Assembly (NCBI GenBank): GCA_050084985.1
Contig: JBITNC010000002.1
Location: 8,618,001 to 8,682,000 of the forward strand
Source of the DNA: Nageia nagi
Lineage: Eukaryota > Pinophyta
Reading direction: 5' to 3'
Length of the DNA stretch: 64,000 nucleotides
The notes beneath the pieces were generated by a model that worked only from the letters and a program-made list of their open reading frames with translations, was not told the origin of the DNA and searched no databases. Positions 1 to 11,533 of the stretch are shown piece after piece; the first letter of the stretch is position 1, and each line of letters opens with the position of its first letter. The position numbers were made by a program, and so were the translations under genes.

Positions 1-676
1 ATAATGGATGAGTATGATATAATACCATTTCATACTCCAATTAAGCATATATTTTCCAACCAATAGTGTGCATGACATGTTGTTGGATCTATTTTTTTAT
101 TCCTTCTCCTAATCATCTACAATGCAACAAAGGAAACAATATAGTAATTCATTAGTAAGATCATGGTGACCCACAAAACTCACATGCACATAACAATAAT
201 ATGAACTACCATCATAGAATGGCTAGTAATTACCTCAAAGTTATTATTTCTCTTGCTTTTCACAAAGGCTTTGTTACGATGCTACAATTATGAAAAAGGA
301 AAATATTACAGAAATGAAATGAATATGGAATTGAAATAGGAAAATTACAACTATCTATTGAAAATAATAGAGCATGTGCTGGTGAATAGAACATGAAATA
401 GCATCAATAAGCAAATAAGGATAGGATTTTACTGAATAGTAATAGAATCATAGGCCACTTCAAGGGGGCTACCTCCTTACAACTCCAAAGATGAAAAATA
501 AATGTTCAATATGCCTTTCTCCACACACTTCTATCTATTTATATTAAACTAACCCTAACCCTAATAGTAATGCAAAATCAAGCCCTACCCTTACAATCAT
601 AATATTATAATATAGATTGATAATTTAATAAAGTACTAATACTAACACTAAAATGTTAGGATGTGGGATCCTAACA
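1..676 (-). repeat. 3' LTR (partial) of a Ty3/gypsy element
   Basis: The element reads on the minus strand, so its 3' LTR lies at low coordinates. The LTR start is placed at 676 because minus-strand TGTTAGGATCC follows directly on a polypurine tract (677-691). The first 23 bases (654-676) form a perfect inverted repeat around TGTTAGGAT/ATCCTAACA. The other LTR end was not found and may lie outside the window. No matching 5' LTR is visible above 4705, so the element looks truncated at its 5' side. Confidence 0.55.
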
Positions 677-691
677 TGCCACCCCTCTTGG
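677..691 (-). other. Polypurine tract of the Ty3/gypsy element
   Basis: On the minus strand this reads CCAAGAGGGGTGGCA, immediately followed by the LTR start TG. This is the usual arrangement for plus-strand priming in LTR retrotransposons. It lies only about 35 bases after the last recognisable integrase residues, so the end of pol is missing. Confidence 0.6.
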
Positions 692-704
692 GATGATGCA
701 ATAT

Positions 705-1650
705 AGACCATGTCATCTACCTAGAACTCCCTTTCCACATGTTGCTGATCAACCTATTATTTCATATAGTGTTGGGCTATTTGAAGGTTATCCTTGAACA
801 AATGAAAAATATCATCTTGAGTAACTATAGCTGAGTCAACTACCTAAACTTTACTAGTACTTACAACATACGAGGTGACTGTTGGTGGAGCTTGACCATA
901 CACTACTTCATAAGGGTTCATCTTGTTGGTAAAATGATAGGATGTATTATACAACCACTTAGCCAAGGGAAGCCATTGTACCTAATGCACAGGTTATGCT
1001 AAAGCAAAAAAACATAAATATGCTTTCAAGCATTTGTTGATAATTTAATTCTGATCATCAATTTGTGGGTGATATGCTAAGCTCATGTTTAGTTGGGTAC
1101 CTTGCAATTTAAAAATCTCTTGCCAAAAATGACTTGTAAAAGTGGGATCATGATCACTAACAATCATCTCTAGCATGCCATGTAGTTTGAAAATTGTATC
1201 CAAGAATAATTGTGCCACTGTCACTTCTTTGTAAGGATGATCCAATGAATCAAAATGAGCATATTTGGATAACTAATCAACCACCACTAGAATAACTAAT
1301 TTACCATGAGATCTAGGAAGTCCTTTAAAGAAATCCATTGAGATATTGGTCCATGTATGGGTAGGTATGGGGAGAGGTTGAAGGAGTCTCGGAGTACCCA
1401 CTATCTCACCCTTTTATCATTGACACACATCACAAGCTACCACAAACTGCTTGATATCCAATTTCATACCTATCCAATAGAATGATCGTGCCACTCGCTT
1501 ATAAGTTTTCAAAAATCCTTCATGTCTTGATGTAGGTGTAGAATGTAATTTGAAAAGTATTTTTGATTTACATTTTGAAGGATATGGTAACAAAATTAGA
1601 CCTTTGAATCTCAAAATACCATCATGCCATGTATGGCATGGTTTACTCAT
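705..1650 (-). pseudogene. Ty3/gypsy integrase, decayed
   Basis: The N-terminal zinc-binding part is visible at 1417-1650: an H-x(3)-H region, then YWIGMKLDIKQFV and CDVC. The catalytic core follows, with the first Asp in MDFF (about 1340), the second in IVSDHDPTF (about 1150), and HPQIDDQN where the third acidic residue should be, followed by a stop. Downstream the frame resumes with YNTSYH, MNPYEVVYGQAPP and REF-VDDMVYI. These are standard Ty3/gypsy integrase landmarks. After VDDMVYI the sequence runs straight into the polypurine tract, so the GPY/F and any chromodomain are deleted. Several internal stops show it is dead. Confidence 0.85.
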
Positions 1651-1659
1651 GGGGTCTTG

Positions 1660-3010
1660 AGTTTATCAATTCTTAGGTGGAGCTATCCTCTACCCACTCT
1701 TGTTTAACTTTATACAACCATTGGGGAATAGGATATGAAAGAGCTTGCAGTGCTACTTGATCTTCAAATTTTCTAGACAAAGCATCTGTGACCACATTCT
1801 CCTTCCTTTATGGTATGCCATCTCATAATCATACCCCAGTAGTTTGCTCACCCATTTTTGCTGCTTAGATGTAGAAATGCATTTCTCAATGAAAAATTTC
1901 AAAGTGTGATGATCTGTGACGATGATAAAATGGTGACCAATGAGATATGGTATTCAACATTGAACTGCATGAATGATAGCAAGCATTTCTTTTTCATAAG
2001 TGGATTTACCCAAATGTTTTCCAGAGAGTGCTTTACTAGTGAATGCTAAGGGATGCCCCTTCTACATTAATACTACCCTGATTCCTACTCCATAAGCATC
2101 ACTTTCTATCACAAAGGTTTTAGAAAAATCTAGCATTGCTAATATCGAGATGGTACGCATAGCCTCCTTGAGCTTAACGAAAGCTGCTTCAGGTTGAGGG
2201 GACCATTGGAATGCATTCTTTTTCAACAACATGGTTAGAGGTGATGCAATCTTGCCATAATGCTTCACAAATTTCCTATAATAGCCTGTCAATCCCAAAA
2301 ATCCTTGGAGACTTTTCAAAGATGTAGGAATAGACTAGTTTTGCATGTCAATAATCTTTTATGGATCCACTTGAACTCCCTCTTCGGATACAACATGGCC
2401 TAAGTAATAAATTTCCCTCTTAAAAAATAAACATTTTAATTTTTTTGCATATATTTGGTGTTCCTTCAAAATTTGTAAGGTTTGGTCAACATGTGCCACA
2501 TGTTCCTGCCATGTCTTACTATAGATCAAGATATCATCAAAGAAAACTAAAATGAACTTCCTAATGAATCGATAAAACACCTAATTCATTAAACTTTGAA
2601 AAGTGGATGGAGTATTTATGAGACCAAAAGGCATGACTAGGAACTCATAATGACCCTCATGGGTGCAAAATGTAATTTTTAGTATATCCTCCTCCTTGAG
2701 GTAGATTTTGTGATACCCAGATCATAGGTCTAACTTGGAAAAATATCTTTCCCCATGTAGTTCATCCAATAATTCATCAATGATCAGGATGGTAAATTTG
2801 TCCTTGATGGTAATTTTGTTGAGGGACTTAAAATCCACACACATATGCCAAGAACCATCTTTCTTATGAACTAATATAATTAGAGAAGAATATGGGCTTA
2901 TGCCAGGTTGAATTGCTCTTACATCCAATAGTTCCTTAACTATTTTTTCAATTTCATTTTTCTATAAACAAGGATACCGATAAGGATGGATGTTTAGTGG
3001 GTGACTTCTC
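1660..3010 (-). pseudogene. Ty3/gypsy reverse transcriptase and RNase H, decayed
   Basis: Read on the minus strand from about 3010. The linker YPYRYP leads to QPGISPYSS, KKDGSWHMCVDF and LNKITIKDKF (fingers/palm, 2722-2928), then [13 protein letters not shown]. The catalytic box follows at 2359-2580 as FFDDILIYS, in which the two Asp residues are retained, then YYLGHVVSEEGV. The connection and RNase H follow (2062-2319) with [13 protein letters not shown] and the tail NVVTDALSRK near 1800. Domain order RT-RH-IN identifies Ty3/gypsy rather than Ty1/copia. The frame is broken by several stops and the product is not expected to work. Confidence 0.88.
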
Positions 3011-3018
3011 AACACCAA

Positions 3019-3738
3019 CTAGATAGCATGATCATGTGATCGTTGGGGTGGTAAGCCCCTTGGTTCCTCAAAGGTACTTGAATGCTTACTTAAAATGGGT
3101 TGCTCCTTAAGCTCTATGATTTTAGATTTGATGATTGATAAAGAGTATAACTGTGCTAGCATCCCTTTTTTAGTTTTTTGTAGGATCTTTTCCATGCAAT
3201 GTGAGCTCACAATTTGTATAGATCCACCCTATAATCCCCTAAGATTATGCTCTTATTCATCTATTTTTAAGGTCATCCATATCTCTATCCATATCTCTAC
3301 AAAATTCCACTGTACGGTGCCCAAAGTCCTCAAACATTGTACCCCCAAACCTATATCACATCCCCTAAGTGGTAAAGCATACATGTCACTTTTCAAAGTA
3401 TGGTGGTCCATGCTTAGTTTGAAATTATGACATGTGCCTTTACATGCTATTTTTCCTCCATTACCAACCATAACCTCAAAATTATTTGTAGGGTGGATGT
3501 AACAGTTAGCAAACTTAGCCACTTGTGGATCAATGAAATTATGAGTACTTCCCAAATCCAACAATATTATGAGAGGGCACTTTTTAAAGAACCCTTTGAC
3601 CTTCATAGTTTGAGGGGTGGTAATTCCTGCCAATGCATTGTAAGAGATAACTACATCCTCCTCATCTAGAATTTTCTCTATAGCCTCTTTGGGTGCACTC
3701 TCATATTCCTCCTCACTAGGAGCATTAACATTAAGCAA
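3019..3738 (-). pseudogene. Ty3/gypsy aspartic protease and linker to RT
   Basis: An open stretch of 161 residues (3253-3738) contains IILLDLGSTHNFID, corresponding to the retropepsin motif usually written D-S-G-S/A-T-H-N-F. Here the residue after the catalytic Asp is Leu. It continues with VMVGNGGKIACKG and MYALPLRGCDIGLG, which also match plant Ty3/gypsy proteases. The linker 3019-3210 retains PRGLPPQRSHDHAI, the conserved sequence just before the RT. One stop and a frame change separate the two parts. Confidence 0.82.
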
Positions 3739-4705
3739 ATATAACTTTTGTTGTATACAATGATGACCATGAACAAATTTCTCATCATAATTATAGCATA
3801 AGCCCTTCTTTCAATGCTTTTCCATTTCTTCCCACATCAACTTCTTAGTTTGCATTATGCAATTCGATGGTGGGGCACTTGTGTTATTAGAGGAATGGGA
3901 AATATTATGTGTTTTGGTGAATGGAGGTCTTGCATTTCATCGATGAGCACTAGCTTTATCTTCAGCAAGCTTTGCCCAAGGCATTAGCATCCATCATAGT
4001 TTTGGGATTAAATATTTTGACATCTAGTTTAATTTCTTCTTTTAAGCCATTGATAAAATAACTTATAAAAAATGCAGCATCTAACCCCTCTATGTGATTT
4101 GCCAATTTCTCAAACTAATTTTGGTATTCTTTGACTGTTATAGTTTGACGTAACTTGGTTAATGCCTTTTTGAAGTCTTCATAGTCATTAGGACCAAAAC
4201 ATATCAATAATTGTTTGGTGAATTCATCCCATGAAGGAGCAAGATGCATTTTGGAGTACCACTGGTGCCATTAGAGAGCCTCACAATCCAAATGACAAGA
4301 TGCCATGTGCACCTTAAAATCCTCTAGGATTTGGTTCAATGTGAAATACTGTCCAGCTTTATAAATCTAGCCATTAGGATTATCTCCATAAAATCAAGGA
4401 AAATCCAATTTGGTTGTGCAGGGAAGAATGGAACCACCTTGTTTGATCTAAAAGTTATGATGATACCCTTATGGATTTCCTGACTACCTTGATTGTTGTG
4501 AACTAGATGCATTATTGGTATGATTGAGACTTAGTTGAACACTATCACATTTACTATCAAGGGTTTGTATTTGTGTCTGTATTTGTTGAATTTCTACTTT
4601 GAATGTACTAGTAAGTGTATCTACCATTTGTTGGATTATAGTTTGAAATGTCATCATGGTAGGATCAACTTGTGCTACTATTTGGGATCTTGTTTTAGGT
4701 GCCAT
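3739..4705 (-). pseudogene. Ty3/gypsy gag with zinc knuckle, decayed
   Basis: The start is MAPKTRSQ at 4705, a common beginning of plant Tekay/Del-type gag proteins, followed by a Gln-rich region likely to form a coiled coil (4484-4705). The rest is broken by frameshifts, but a CCHC-like knuckle remains near 3790-3830: CYNYDEKFVHGHHC, in which the second Cys has become Tyr. This gag sits directly upstream of the protease, as expected. Clade assignment to the chromoviruses is an inference from the MAPKTRSQ start and the knuckle; the chromodomain itself is gone. Confidence 0.7.
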
Positions 4706-5122
4706 TTCTGAAAACTACTATTTCTAAAGCTAATATTCATGGAAACTACTATTTTTAGAAATTGCTATTTTTAGAAAGTGCCAAAAAAAGTGTATGGGTG
4801 TAATATATCCAAACGATCAGCTCATAAAGATGATCACAATGGGCTAGGTCTCCCAATATATTACATAGGCTTCCTAAGCTTGTATTGGTATACAAGGTGA
4901 GGGTTTAGCAATTCTTTCTTCATCATTATCAGACGTATCATAAAATATTTTTTTTAGTCAATATTTACTATCATACCATAATTCAATAATGGTCAACATC
5001 ATCCATTTCTTTATGTTGTCTAGAACATTAAATGTTTGCTACATCAAACCATTATCTTATTAGATTGCAACATTTACATAACTATTCAAAAATGGAAACT
5101 ATGAAATTTGTTGGCTACTAAG
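4706..5122. other. No gene recognised
   Basis: AT-rich sequence between the gypsy gag start and the transposase fragment. I looked here for the gypsy 5' LTR and primer-binding site and found neither. A short local repeat of 'actatttttagaaa'-like sequence occurs at 4715-4780. Confidence 0.4.
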
Positions 5123-5690
5123 TTACCTTAAAACATTTCCTAACACTCTTTTTTTGACATTTATCAAGATTGCATTCCATTCTTTATAGGTGATAAGGAC
5201 AAGCTCACTCGCTACTACCCCCAAAAAAGATGAAAAATTCTTGGCATTATCTCTAATGTGTTGCCCAAACAAATTGGTCTTGATATGCATCTTATCTGTG
5301 TTGCTCCCCTTAAGTTTCAATCTTATGGGACCTTGTATTTTACAATTTATCACCCTCATTGTGTAAACCATTTTTACCCTCATTACCTAAAGCATTGTCA
5401 CCCTCATTATGTAAAGCGTTATCATCCTCCTTATGCAAAGCATCATCAAGGTCATTACCCACATCATCGTCAAACTAAGTTCCAAAATCATCATCAAACT
5501 CATTGCCAAAAGCATTATCATTTACAACATTCTCCTCATTAGATTAAGTGATGTTATGACTTGCATATTTTTTAGCTCTTTCAATCTTGTAACTCTTTCA
5601 TGTTCTAATGTTTGAATTTATTGAATTTTTTTTATACATTCTTTGATACTAATTGTATTTTTCATTTTAAGATTTTGTGGGTATATTGAG
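5123..5690 (-). pseudogene. Ptta/En/Spm-type plant transposase-related fragment
   Basis: The 86-residue frame at 5123-5383 contains GPIRLKLKG, FGQHIRDNAKNFSSFLG, ITYKEWNAI and a terminal NVKKRVLGNVL. This pattern resembles the plant transposase family Ptta/En/Spm (Pfam PF03004) found beside CACTA elements. Upstream in a shifted frame is an acidic tandem octapeptide region (5348-5530), and before that a Lys-rich coiled-coil-like stretch (LEHERVTRLKELKNMQ, about 5560-5620). The same coiled-coil stretch recurs at 48240-48410 on the other strand. At least one stop and one frame change break it. Family assignment is from memory of the consensus and is moderate in confidence. Confidence 0.55.
5355..5530 (-). 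repeat. 24-bp tandem repeat encoding acidic octapeptides
   Basis: About seven head-to-tail 24-bp units, such as ccctcattatgtaaagcg+ttatca on the plus strand. Read on the minus strand, each unit codes for eight residues of the pattern D-N-A-x-x-N-E-x, with variants DDDFGT and DDALHKED. The period being a multiple of three, and the conservation of D/N/E positions, suggest it was once coding. One unit carries a stop codon. Confidence 0.75.
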
Positions 5691-7030
5691 TCATGGTAAT
5701 TTACAACTACAAGCACATATCACCATTAAGAAATAAGTTTTTGCATTGAATCATTTTGAATGCCCTATAGGCATGTATGCAAAATATGCAAGAATATGAA
5801 AGGCCTAAGAATTGTCTAACAAGATGCATGCTAAGACATTTTCATGGAATGCAATGAACATAAGATATGCACAAAATTGGTTTTATAAAAAGGCTTTATA
5901 GAATTTTGATCAAATTTAATTATCAAATGTAAAGCCAAACTTTGTAACATTTTCCAATATTCTTCCAGCATGTACCACCATGGGAGCTTTAGAAGAAGGT
6001 ATGGACATCTGTAAAAGAGTAGTTGAAAATGGTTTTACATCGAATATTGTGATTGTGAATGCCTTGATAGGCATGTATGCAAAATGTGTAAGAATACACA
6101 AGGTATAAGAATTATTTAACAAGATGCAAAGATAGTTTCGTAAAATGCAATGATCATAGGATATGCACATAAGTGGTTTTCTAAAAAGGCTCTAAAGGCT
6201 TTTAAGCAGATGAAATTGTTAAATGTAAATCCAAACTCTATAACCTTTTCCATCATTCTTTTAGCATGTGCCATCACGAGAGCTCTAGAAGAAGATATGG
6301 ACATCCATCAAAGAGTAGTTGAAAATGGTTTTGCATTGAATGTTGTGGTTGTAAAACCCTTGATAGGAATGTATGCAAAATGTGAAAGAATATAAATGGC
6401 CTAAGAATTATTTAACAAGATGTAGACATAATTTCATAGAACACAATGATTTTAGGATATGAAAAAAAATTGATTTTTTGGAAAGGCTTTAAAGATTTTT
6501 AAGCAAATGCAATTGTCAAATATAAAGCCAAACTCTATAACCTTTACTAGTATTCTTTCAACATGCACCACCATGTAAGCTCTAGAATAAGGTATGGATA
6601 TCTGTAAAAAATTATTTGAAAATGGTGTTGCATTGAATGTTGTGGTTATGAAAGCACTAATAAGTAGGTATGCATAAGGCCTAAGAATTGTTTAACAAGA
6701 TGTAGAGATAGTTTCATGGAATGCAATTATCATATGATATGCATAAAATTGGTTTTTAGAAAAGGCTCTAGATACTTTTAAGTAGATGTAATTATTATAT
6801 GTAAAGCCAAACTTTGTAACCTTTTCCAACATTCTTCCAGCATGTGCCACCATGGGAGATCTAGAAGAAGGTGTGGACATCCATCAAAAAGTAGTTGAAA
6901 ATGGTTTTGCATCAAATGTTGTGGTTGTGAAAGCCTTGATAGGCATGTATGAAAAATATGGAAGAATACACAAGGCTTGATAATTATATAACAAGATGCA
7001 TAATGTAGACATAGCTTCATGAAATGCAAT
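5690..7030 (+). pseudogene. Tandem array of PLS-type PPR repeats, decayed
   Basis: Four head-to-tail units of about 300 bp. Landmarks 'tggaatgcaatgatcatagg'-like at about 5834, 6135, 6433, 6714 and 7017 give spacings of 301, 298, 281 and 303 bases. The best unit reads (about 6150-6390) with WFSKKALKAFKQMKLLNV, PNSITFSIILLACA, MDIHQRVVENGFA and PLIGMYAKCERI. These are the P, L and S motifs of land-plant PLS-class PPR proteins, which normally bind organellar RNA for editing. Stops and frameshifts occur in every unit. The units resemble each other more than separate PLS triplets of one ordinary PPR protein usually do, so the array probably arose by DNA-level tandem amplification. Confidence 0.8.
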
Positions 7031-7039
7031 AAATTAGAT

Positions 7040-7400
7040 GTGTGGATGTATGTACTGCTTATAAATAGAATATTGTGGTTTGTGCATGTTATCTTGAGGG
7101 AGGTTTGAACTTCACTACAAAAATACCAATAAATATTGAATTGGGTGTGTGTATGTGTGTACTTGGTTCTTGTAAATCAAATGTTATGGTTCATGTAGGC
7201 TATCTTGAGGGAGCTTTGAACTTCACTATTAAAATACCCATAAACCTTGAATTGGGTATGTGTAAGTGTCTACTTGCTACTTTTAAATTAAATGTTTTGG
7301 TTCATGTAGGATATATTGAGGAAGATTTGAAATCCACTACTAAAATACCTATAAACCTTGAATTGGGTGTCTGCATGTGACTATTTGGTGCTTGTAAATA
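7040..7400 (+). repeat. Tandem repeat of about 110 bp
   Basis: At least three units of roughly 110 bp share 'aaatgttatggttcatgtag', 'cttgagggagctttgaa' and 'ataaaccttgaattgggt'. A 101-residue open frame (7075-7380) runs through all units, giving a repeat of about 36-37 residues with motifs such as LNFTTKIPINIELGVC. An inverted, diverged copy lies at 45050-45430. The unit length equals one PPR motif, but I cannot show descent from one. Confidence 0.75.
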
Positions 7401-7429
7401 GAGTGTTGTGGTTGTGAGTGTCCAGATAC

Positions 7430-7820
7430 AAAATACCTAAGATTTGTTTAATAAGATGTATAATGGAAACATAATTTCATAGTTTGAAATGATTGTACAA
7501 TACAACAAAATGGATTTTCTAAAAATTAAATACTCATAGACACATGAAAAATACAAAAAAAAAACATAAAACTTGATATTTGTTTGACAAGATGCATGAT
7601 GCAAATAAAGTTTAAGAGTATGCAAAGATTGTACAATACACAAAATGGATTTTTTGAAAATTAAAGGCCTATAGAAATATGTGGGAAAATAACACAAGGC
7701 ACATGATTTATTTGATAATATGCATGAAAAAAATATAGTTTCATGGTCTACAATGATTGTAGGATTCATGAGTTTTCTAAAAGAATGTAGAAGAAAATAA
7801 AGAACAAACATTCAAAATGT
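7430..7820 (+). repeat. Degenerate tandem units, PPR-derived
   Basis: Three imperfect units share 'tttgacaagatgcatgatgc', 'catggtctacaatgattgta' and 'gattttctaaaaattaaa'. These correspond to the LFDKM and SWNAMI parts of PPR motifs. The matching inverted sequence is at about 44650-45010. No usable reading frame remains on the sense strand. Confidence 0.6.
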
Positions 7821-7825
7821 AGAAG

Positions 7826-8229
7826 AATACAACCTCACAAATGAAGAATATAAGGTCATGAATTAAAATACCTACTACTACCTCATCTTTCCATGTACCA
7901 CCTTTTCTCACCTCGTATTCTCTCTGGTATCACCTCCTTTCCTCTCTGGTCTCACCTCCTCTCCTTGGGTAATCCTAAATGCCCCTCTCTTCCTATAACT
8001 CCCTTAGCTTAAAAAACTCAAATTAAGGATTACATTTTGGCAAGCTATGCATATTTTTAATTTTTTTTCCACTAAGGGATGGATTTTTTTTGCCTTATTA
8101 GTTTTTTTAGGGATGATTATAAATTACCCCTAAAAACCACCACTTAAAACAAAAAATGGGGTGGTTAAAAACTATTGCTCATGAATCGCCTCAAATTACC
8201 TGCCTCTAATGCCCATTTTTGGTCTAGCG
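7826..8229 (+). mobile_element. CACTA-type terminal region with end sequence
   Basis: The right end reads, on the minus strand, CGCTAGACCAAAAATGGGC, close to the CACTAGACCAAAAAGGGCC end of the MITE at 39062. The adjacent 400 bp (pyrimidine-rich 'cacctcctttcctctctggt', 'aatgcccctctcttcc') is matched in inverse orientation at 44306-44650, where the end reads CATTAGACAAGAAAGGGC. Two copies in the same window sharing one end is good evidence for a transposon terminus. The opposite end of this element was not identified. Confidence 0.6.
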
Positions 8230-8235
8230 CTTCTT

Positions 8236-8365
8236 CAAGAAACTATGTTTGTATGTAATGAAAAACTAAAATCATTGTATACCATGAAACTATGTTTGCA
8301 TCATACATAATGCATCTTGTGAACTAATTCTTAGGCCCTGTGTATTCTTTCACATTTTAAATACA
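8236..8365 (-). pseudogene. Inverted PPR unit fragment
   Basis: 'ccatgaaactatgtttgcatc', 'aatgcatcttgtgaactaattc' and 'aggccctgtgtattctttcacat' match the minus-strand PPR units found at 45716 and elsewhere. The fragment thus lies opposite in direction to the array at 5690-7030, just outside the CACTA-type terminus. Confidence 0.6.
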
Positions 8366-8529
8366 CTTATACATGGAGATAATACACTCCTTAAATGTTG
8401 TCTTTCTAATGACCCTGTAGAGACATATTTTTATGTAGAAAAAACCTTGGTTGTCTTAGCATGGATAAAAGTCAAAATTTACCTTATATATGATGTGTTC
8501 TATTTTAGGGAGATTTTTTATCAAACATT

Positions 8530-11499
8530 ATGGATAAAGTTGAGATACATGCAACTAGAAATAATGACGACTATGTTTGTGGGGTTAATGATTTCATTGA
8601 ATTTGTAAAAATGAATTCAAATAATTCTAAAATAATTAGATCTCCATTTTAGAGGTGCTAAAATATGGAAATTATTGATTTTGAGAAGGTTTGTGAGAAT
8701 TTATTTTTTAATGGAATTGATAAGACATATAACAATACTTTTTGGCATAGAGAACAACCATATACTTTTGACCAATATGCATCAAACATCTGCACCACCA
8801 TGTATGAGGGTCCAAATATTGAAGGTGTACAATATGACATCATCATAATGGAAAATATAAATTCCTTAAAGAGTGGACAAGAATGATAAGATAATGATGT
8901 TGAGTTTGATGATACTCTTGATGAATTCAATAACTTGGTTGAAGATGTTGTTAAATAATCATTATACTTAGGTTGTACAAAGTACATAACAATATCAATT
9001 ATAGCTAAATTATATCATCTCAAAGCTAAACATAGTTGGTTAGATAAATGCTTTTGAGGAGTTATTATATAATCTAATATAAAGGTGTTGAGGTATTTCT
9101 CTATAATATCAAGGTTGTATAAAATCTTTATATAAGTGATTCTATTATAGAAATAGCTTTATTATGTTTGTTTCTTTCAATATTTATTAGATATGGTTGA
9201 AGTGAGTTGGTTTCTTCTTATAGCTCTATAATAGTTGCAAAGAATATGAGGTAGCATTCCTAATACAAGAGTCTAGATGGTAATATGTGACATCCAATAG
9301 AATCTTTGATGTGGAAAAATATAGATGATATGTTATCAAATTTTGTTGATGATCCACATAATGTATGACTGGTAATGGTAAGCAATGTGTTCAATCCTTT
9401 TATTCACTTTAGTGTTGCTTATAGTTGTTGGCCTATTGTGTTGGTCATGTATAACCTCCCACCATGTATGTAAGTGAAGAGGGATTATTCAATGCTTATA
9501 TTGTTAATATTTAGCCCCTAGCAACCAGATAATGATATTGATATTTATCTAGAGCCTTTGGTTTACAACTTGTACAAACTATGGAACAAAGGAGTGGAAA
9601 CGAATGATGTATTTCATAAAATTACATACAATATGAGAGAAATAATGATGTGGACCATCAATGATTTTCCTACTTATATAAACCTATTAGGGTGGATGAA
9701 AAAGGGATTTTTAGCATGTCTATTATATGGGGAGAACATCTATTCACAATGACTTAAATTCAGTAATAAGAATGTTTATATGTCCCATAGAAGATACCTT
9801 CGTAAAGATCATCCATTTCATAGTCAAAAGGCATATTTCAATGGCTAATAAGAGTGGGGTAATTCAATAATCCATTTAAATAGGAATGAAATACTAGAAA
9901 AAGTACAAAAAATCCCATGAAATCAAAGTGGGACCAAGTCAAAAAAAGGAAAAGTATGAAGGATGATGATATCACTAATGGATAGAAGAAAAAATCTATA
10001 TTCTTTGATCTATAGTATTGGGATGTACACCATACAATTTTATTTTTTTATTTGTTTTTATGTATCTCAATGTCAAATTTTTTTAGTTTGATATGTACAT
10101 CTATGAACAACATCTTTTAGTTTGTCATAACTTCGATGTGATGCATGTGTAGAAAAATGTACTCTATGAAGGCCTATTTTGGACATTGTTAGGTTTTGAT
10201 ACAAAGTCAAAGGATGGAAGAAAATCTTGTGAGGATTTAAAAATTATGAAGATCATGAGTACATAATGGCTAAAAATCATTAATAATAAGATATATCTTC
10301 CAATATCACCCTACAATCTATCTAAGGTTGAGAAACAAAGATTATGTGAAATATTTTACAATATGAAAGAACCTTATGGATATTATTCAAATATTAGCAA
10401 AAAAAATCTCTATGAAAAATCGTAATATTCTTGATTTAAAATCATATGATTATCATGTTATCATGTAAAACCTTCTTTCGATAGCACTACAACATGTACT
10501 TGATAAGCCATTGCAAAAAGCCATTTGTAAATTGTGTATGTTCTACATGGATACATGCGCTAAAGTGATGTATCCCAAAAAAATGGATAAATTAAGGAAG
10601 AGGTCATGGAAATGTTATGTTTTCTTGGAAAGTAATACCCCTTTTATTTTTTGATATCATGGTGCAATTAATAGTTCACTTAGTAGAGGAGGTACATCTA
10701 TTTGAACTTGTACCATATCGATGGATGTATCATTTAGAGAGGTTTGTATGAGTTCATCAATTTCATAAACCACCATTTTTCTAATTTTTTATAGTGTCTT
10801 ATCAAAATAAAATTATTTATTTGTTTCTCATATTTATGAATATTTATAAGAGCTATGTAAAAAATTGAGATAGGCCCAAAGGTTGTATTACCAAGTGATA
10901 TCTTATCAAGGAGTTTGTTTCATTTTAATGCATGAGAGGTATAGAAGAAATTAATGAAGAAGAAGAAATTGTAGTTGATAGGAGGTCGATGTCCAATAGA
11001 GAAATCTTTAATTTGGAAGAAATTTCTCTTGAGTAAGACCATCAATGGGTTCTCATGAACATGGATGAAATTAAACCTTGGGTAGAGTAAGTACATGTTT
11101 ATTTTTTGCTATTATATATATGGTTGAATAGTATTTAGATCCAACTATGCTTGATAAAATTTATTCTAAATCAGAAATCACAATATGAGTATCAAGGAAT
11201 CCAACCTTTATGTAGAGAGAGATGAAATGGTATTACAAAAAATGCATGTTCAGACATTCATCCCTTGGCTATGAGATTAGGTTATTATTCTCTCTTGGAT
11301 ACATTATTTAATATTTATATTGACTATCACTTAATGTTCTGCAATTACCTTCAAACTATTATTATTTATTTCAATTTTAGAGAGATGAAAAGTAACATAA
11401 TGATGATAACTTTGACATATTAAAATGGTTGGCATGTGGTTTGATTCAAGTTGTGATCAAATTTTTAGGCTATATGATCAATAATTATAGATTTAAAAC

Positions 11500-11533
<34 letters not shown>

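Noticed and set aside
547-566. Telomere-like ccctaaccctaa
   Set aside because: Only about two units inside the gypsy LTR; no longer tract.
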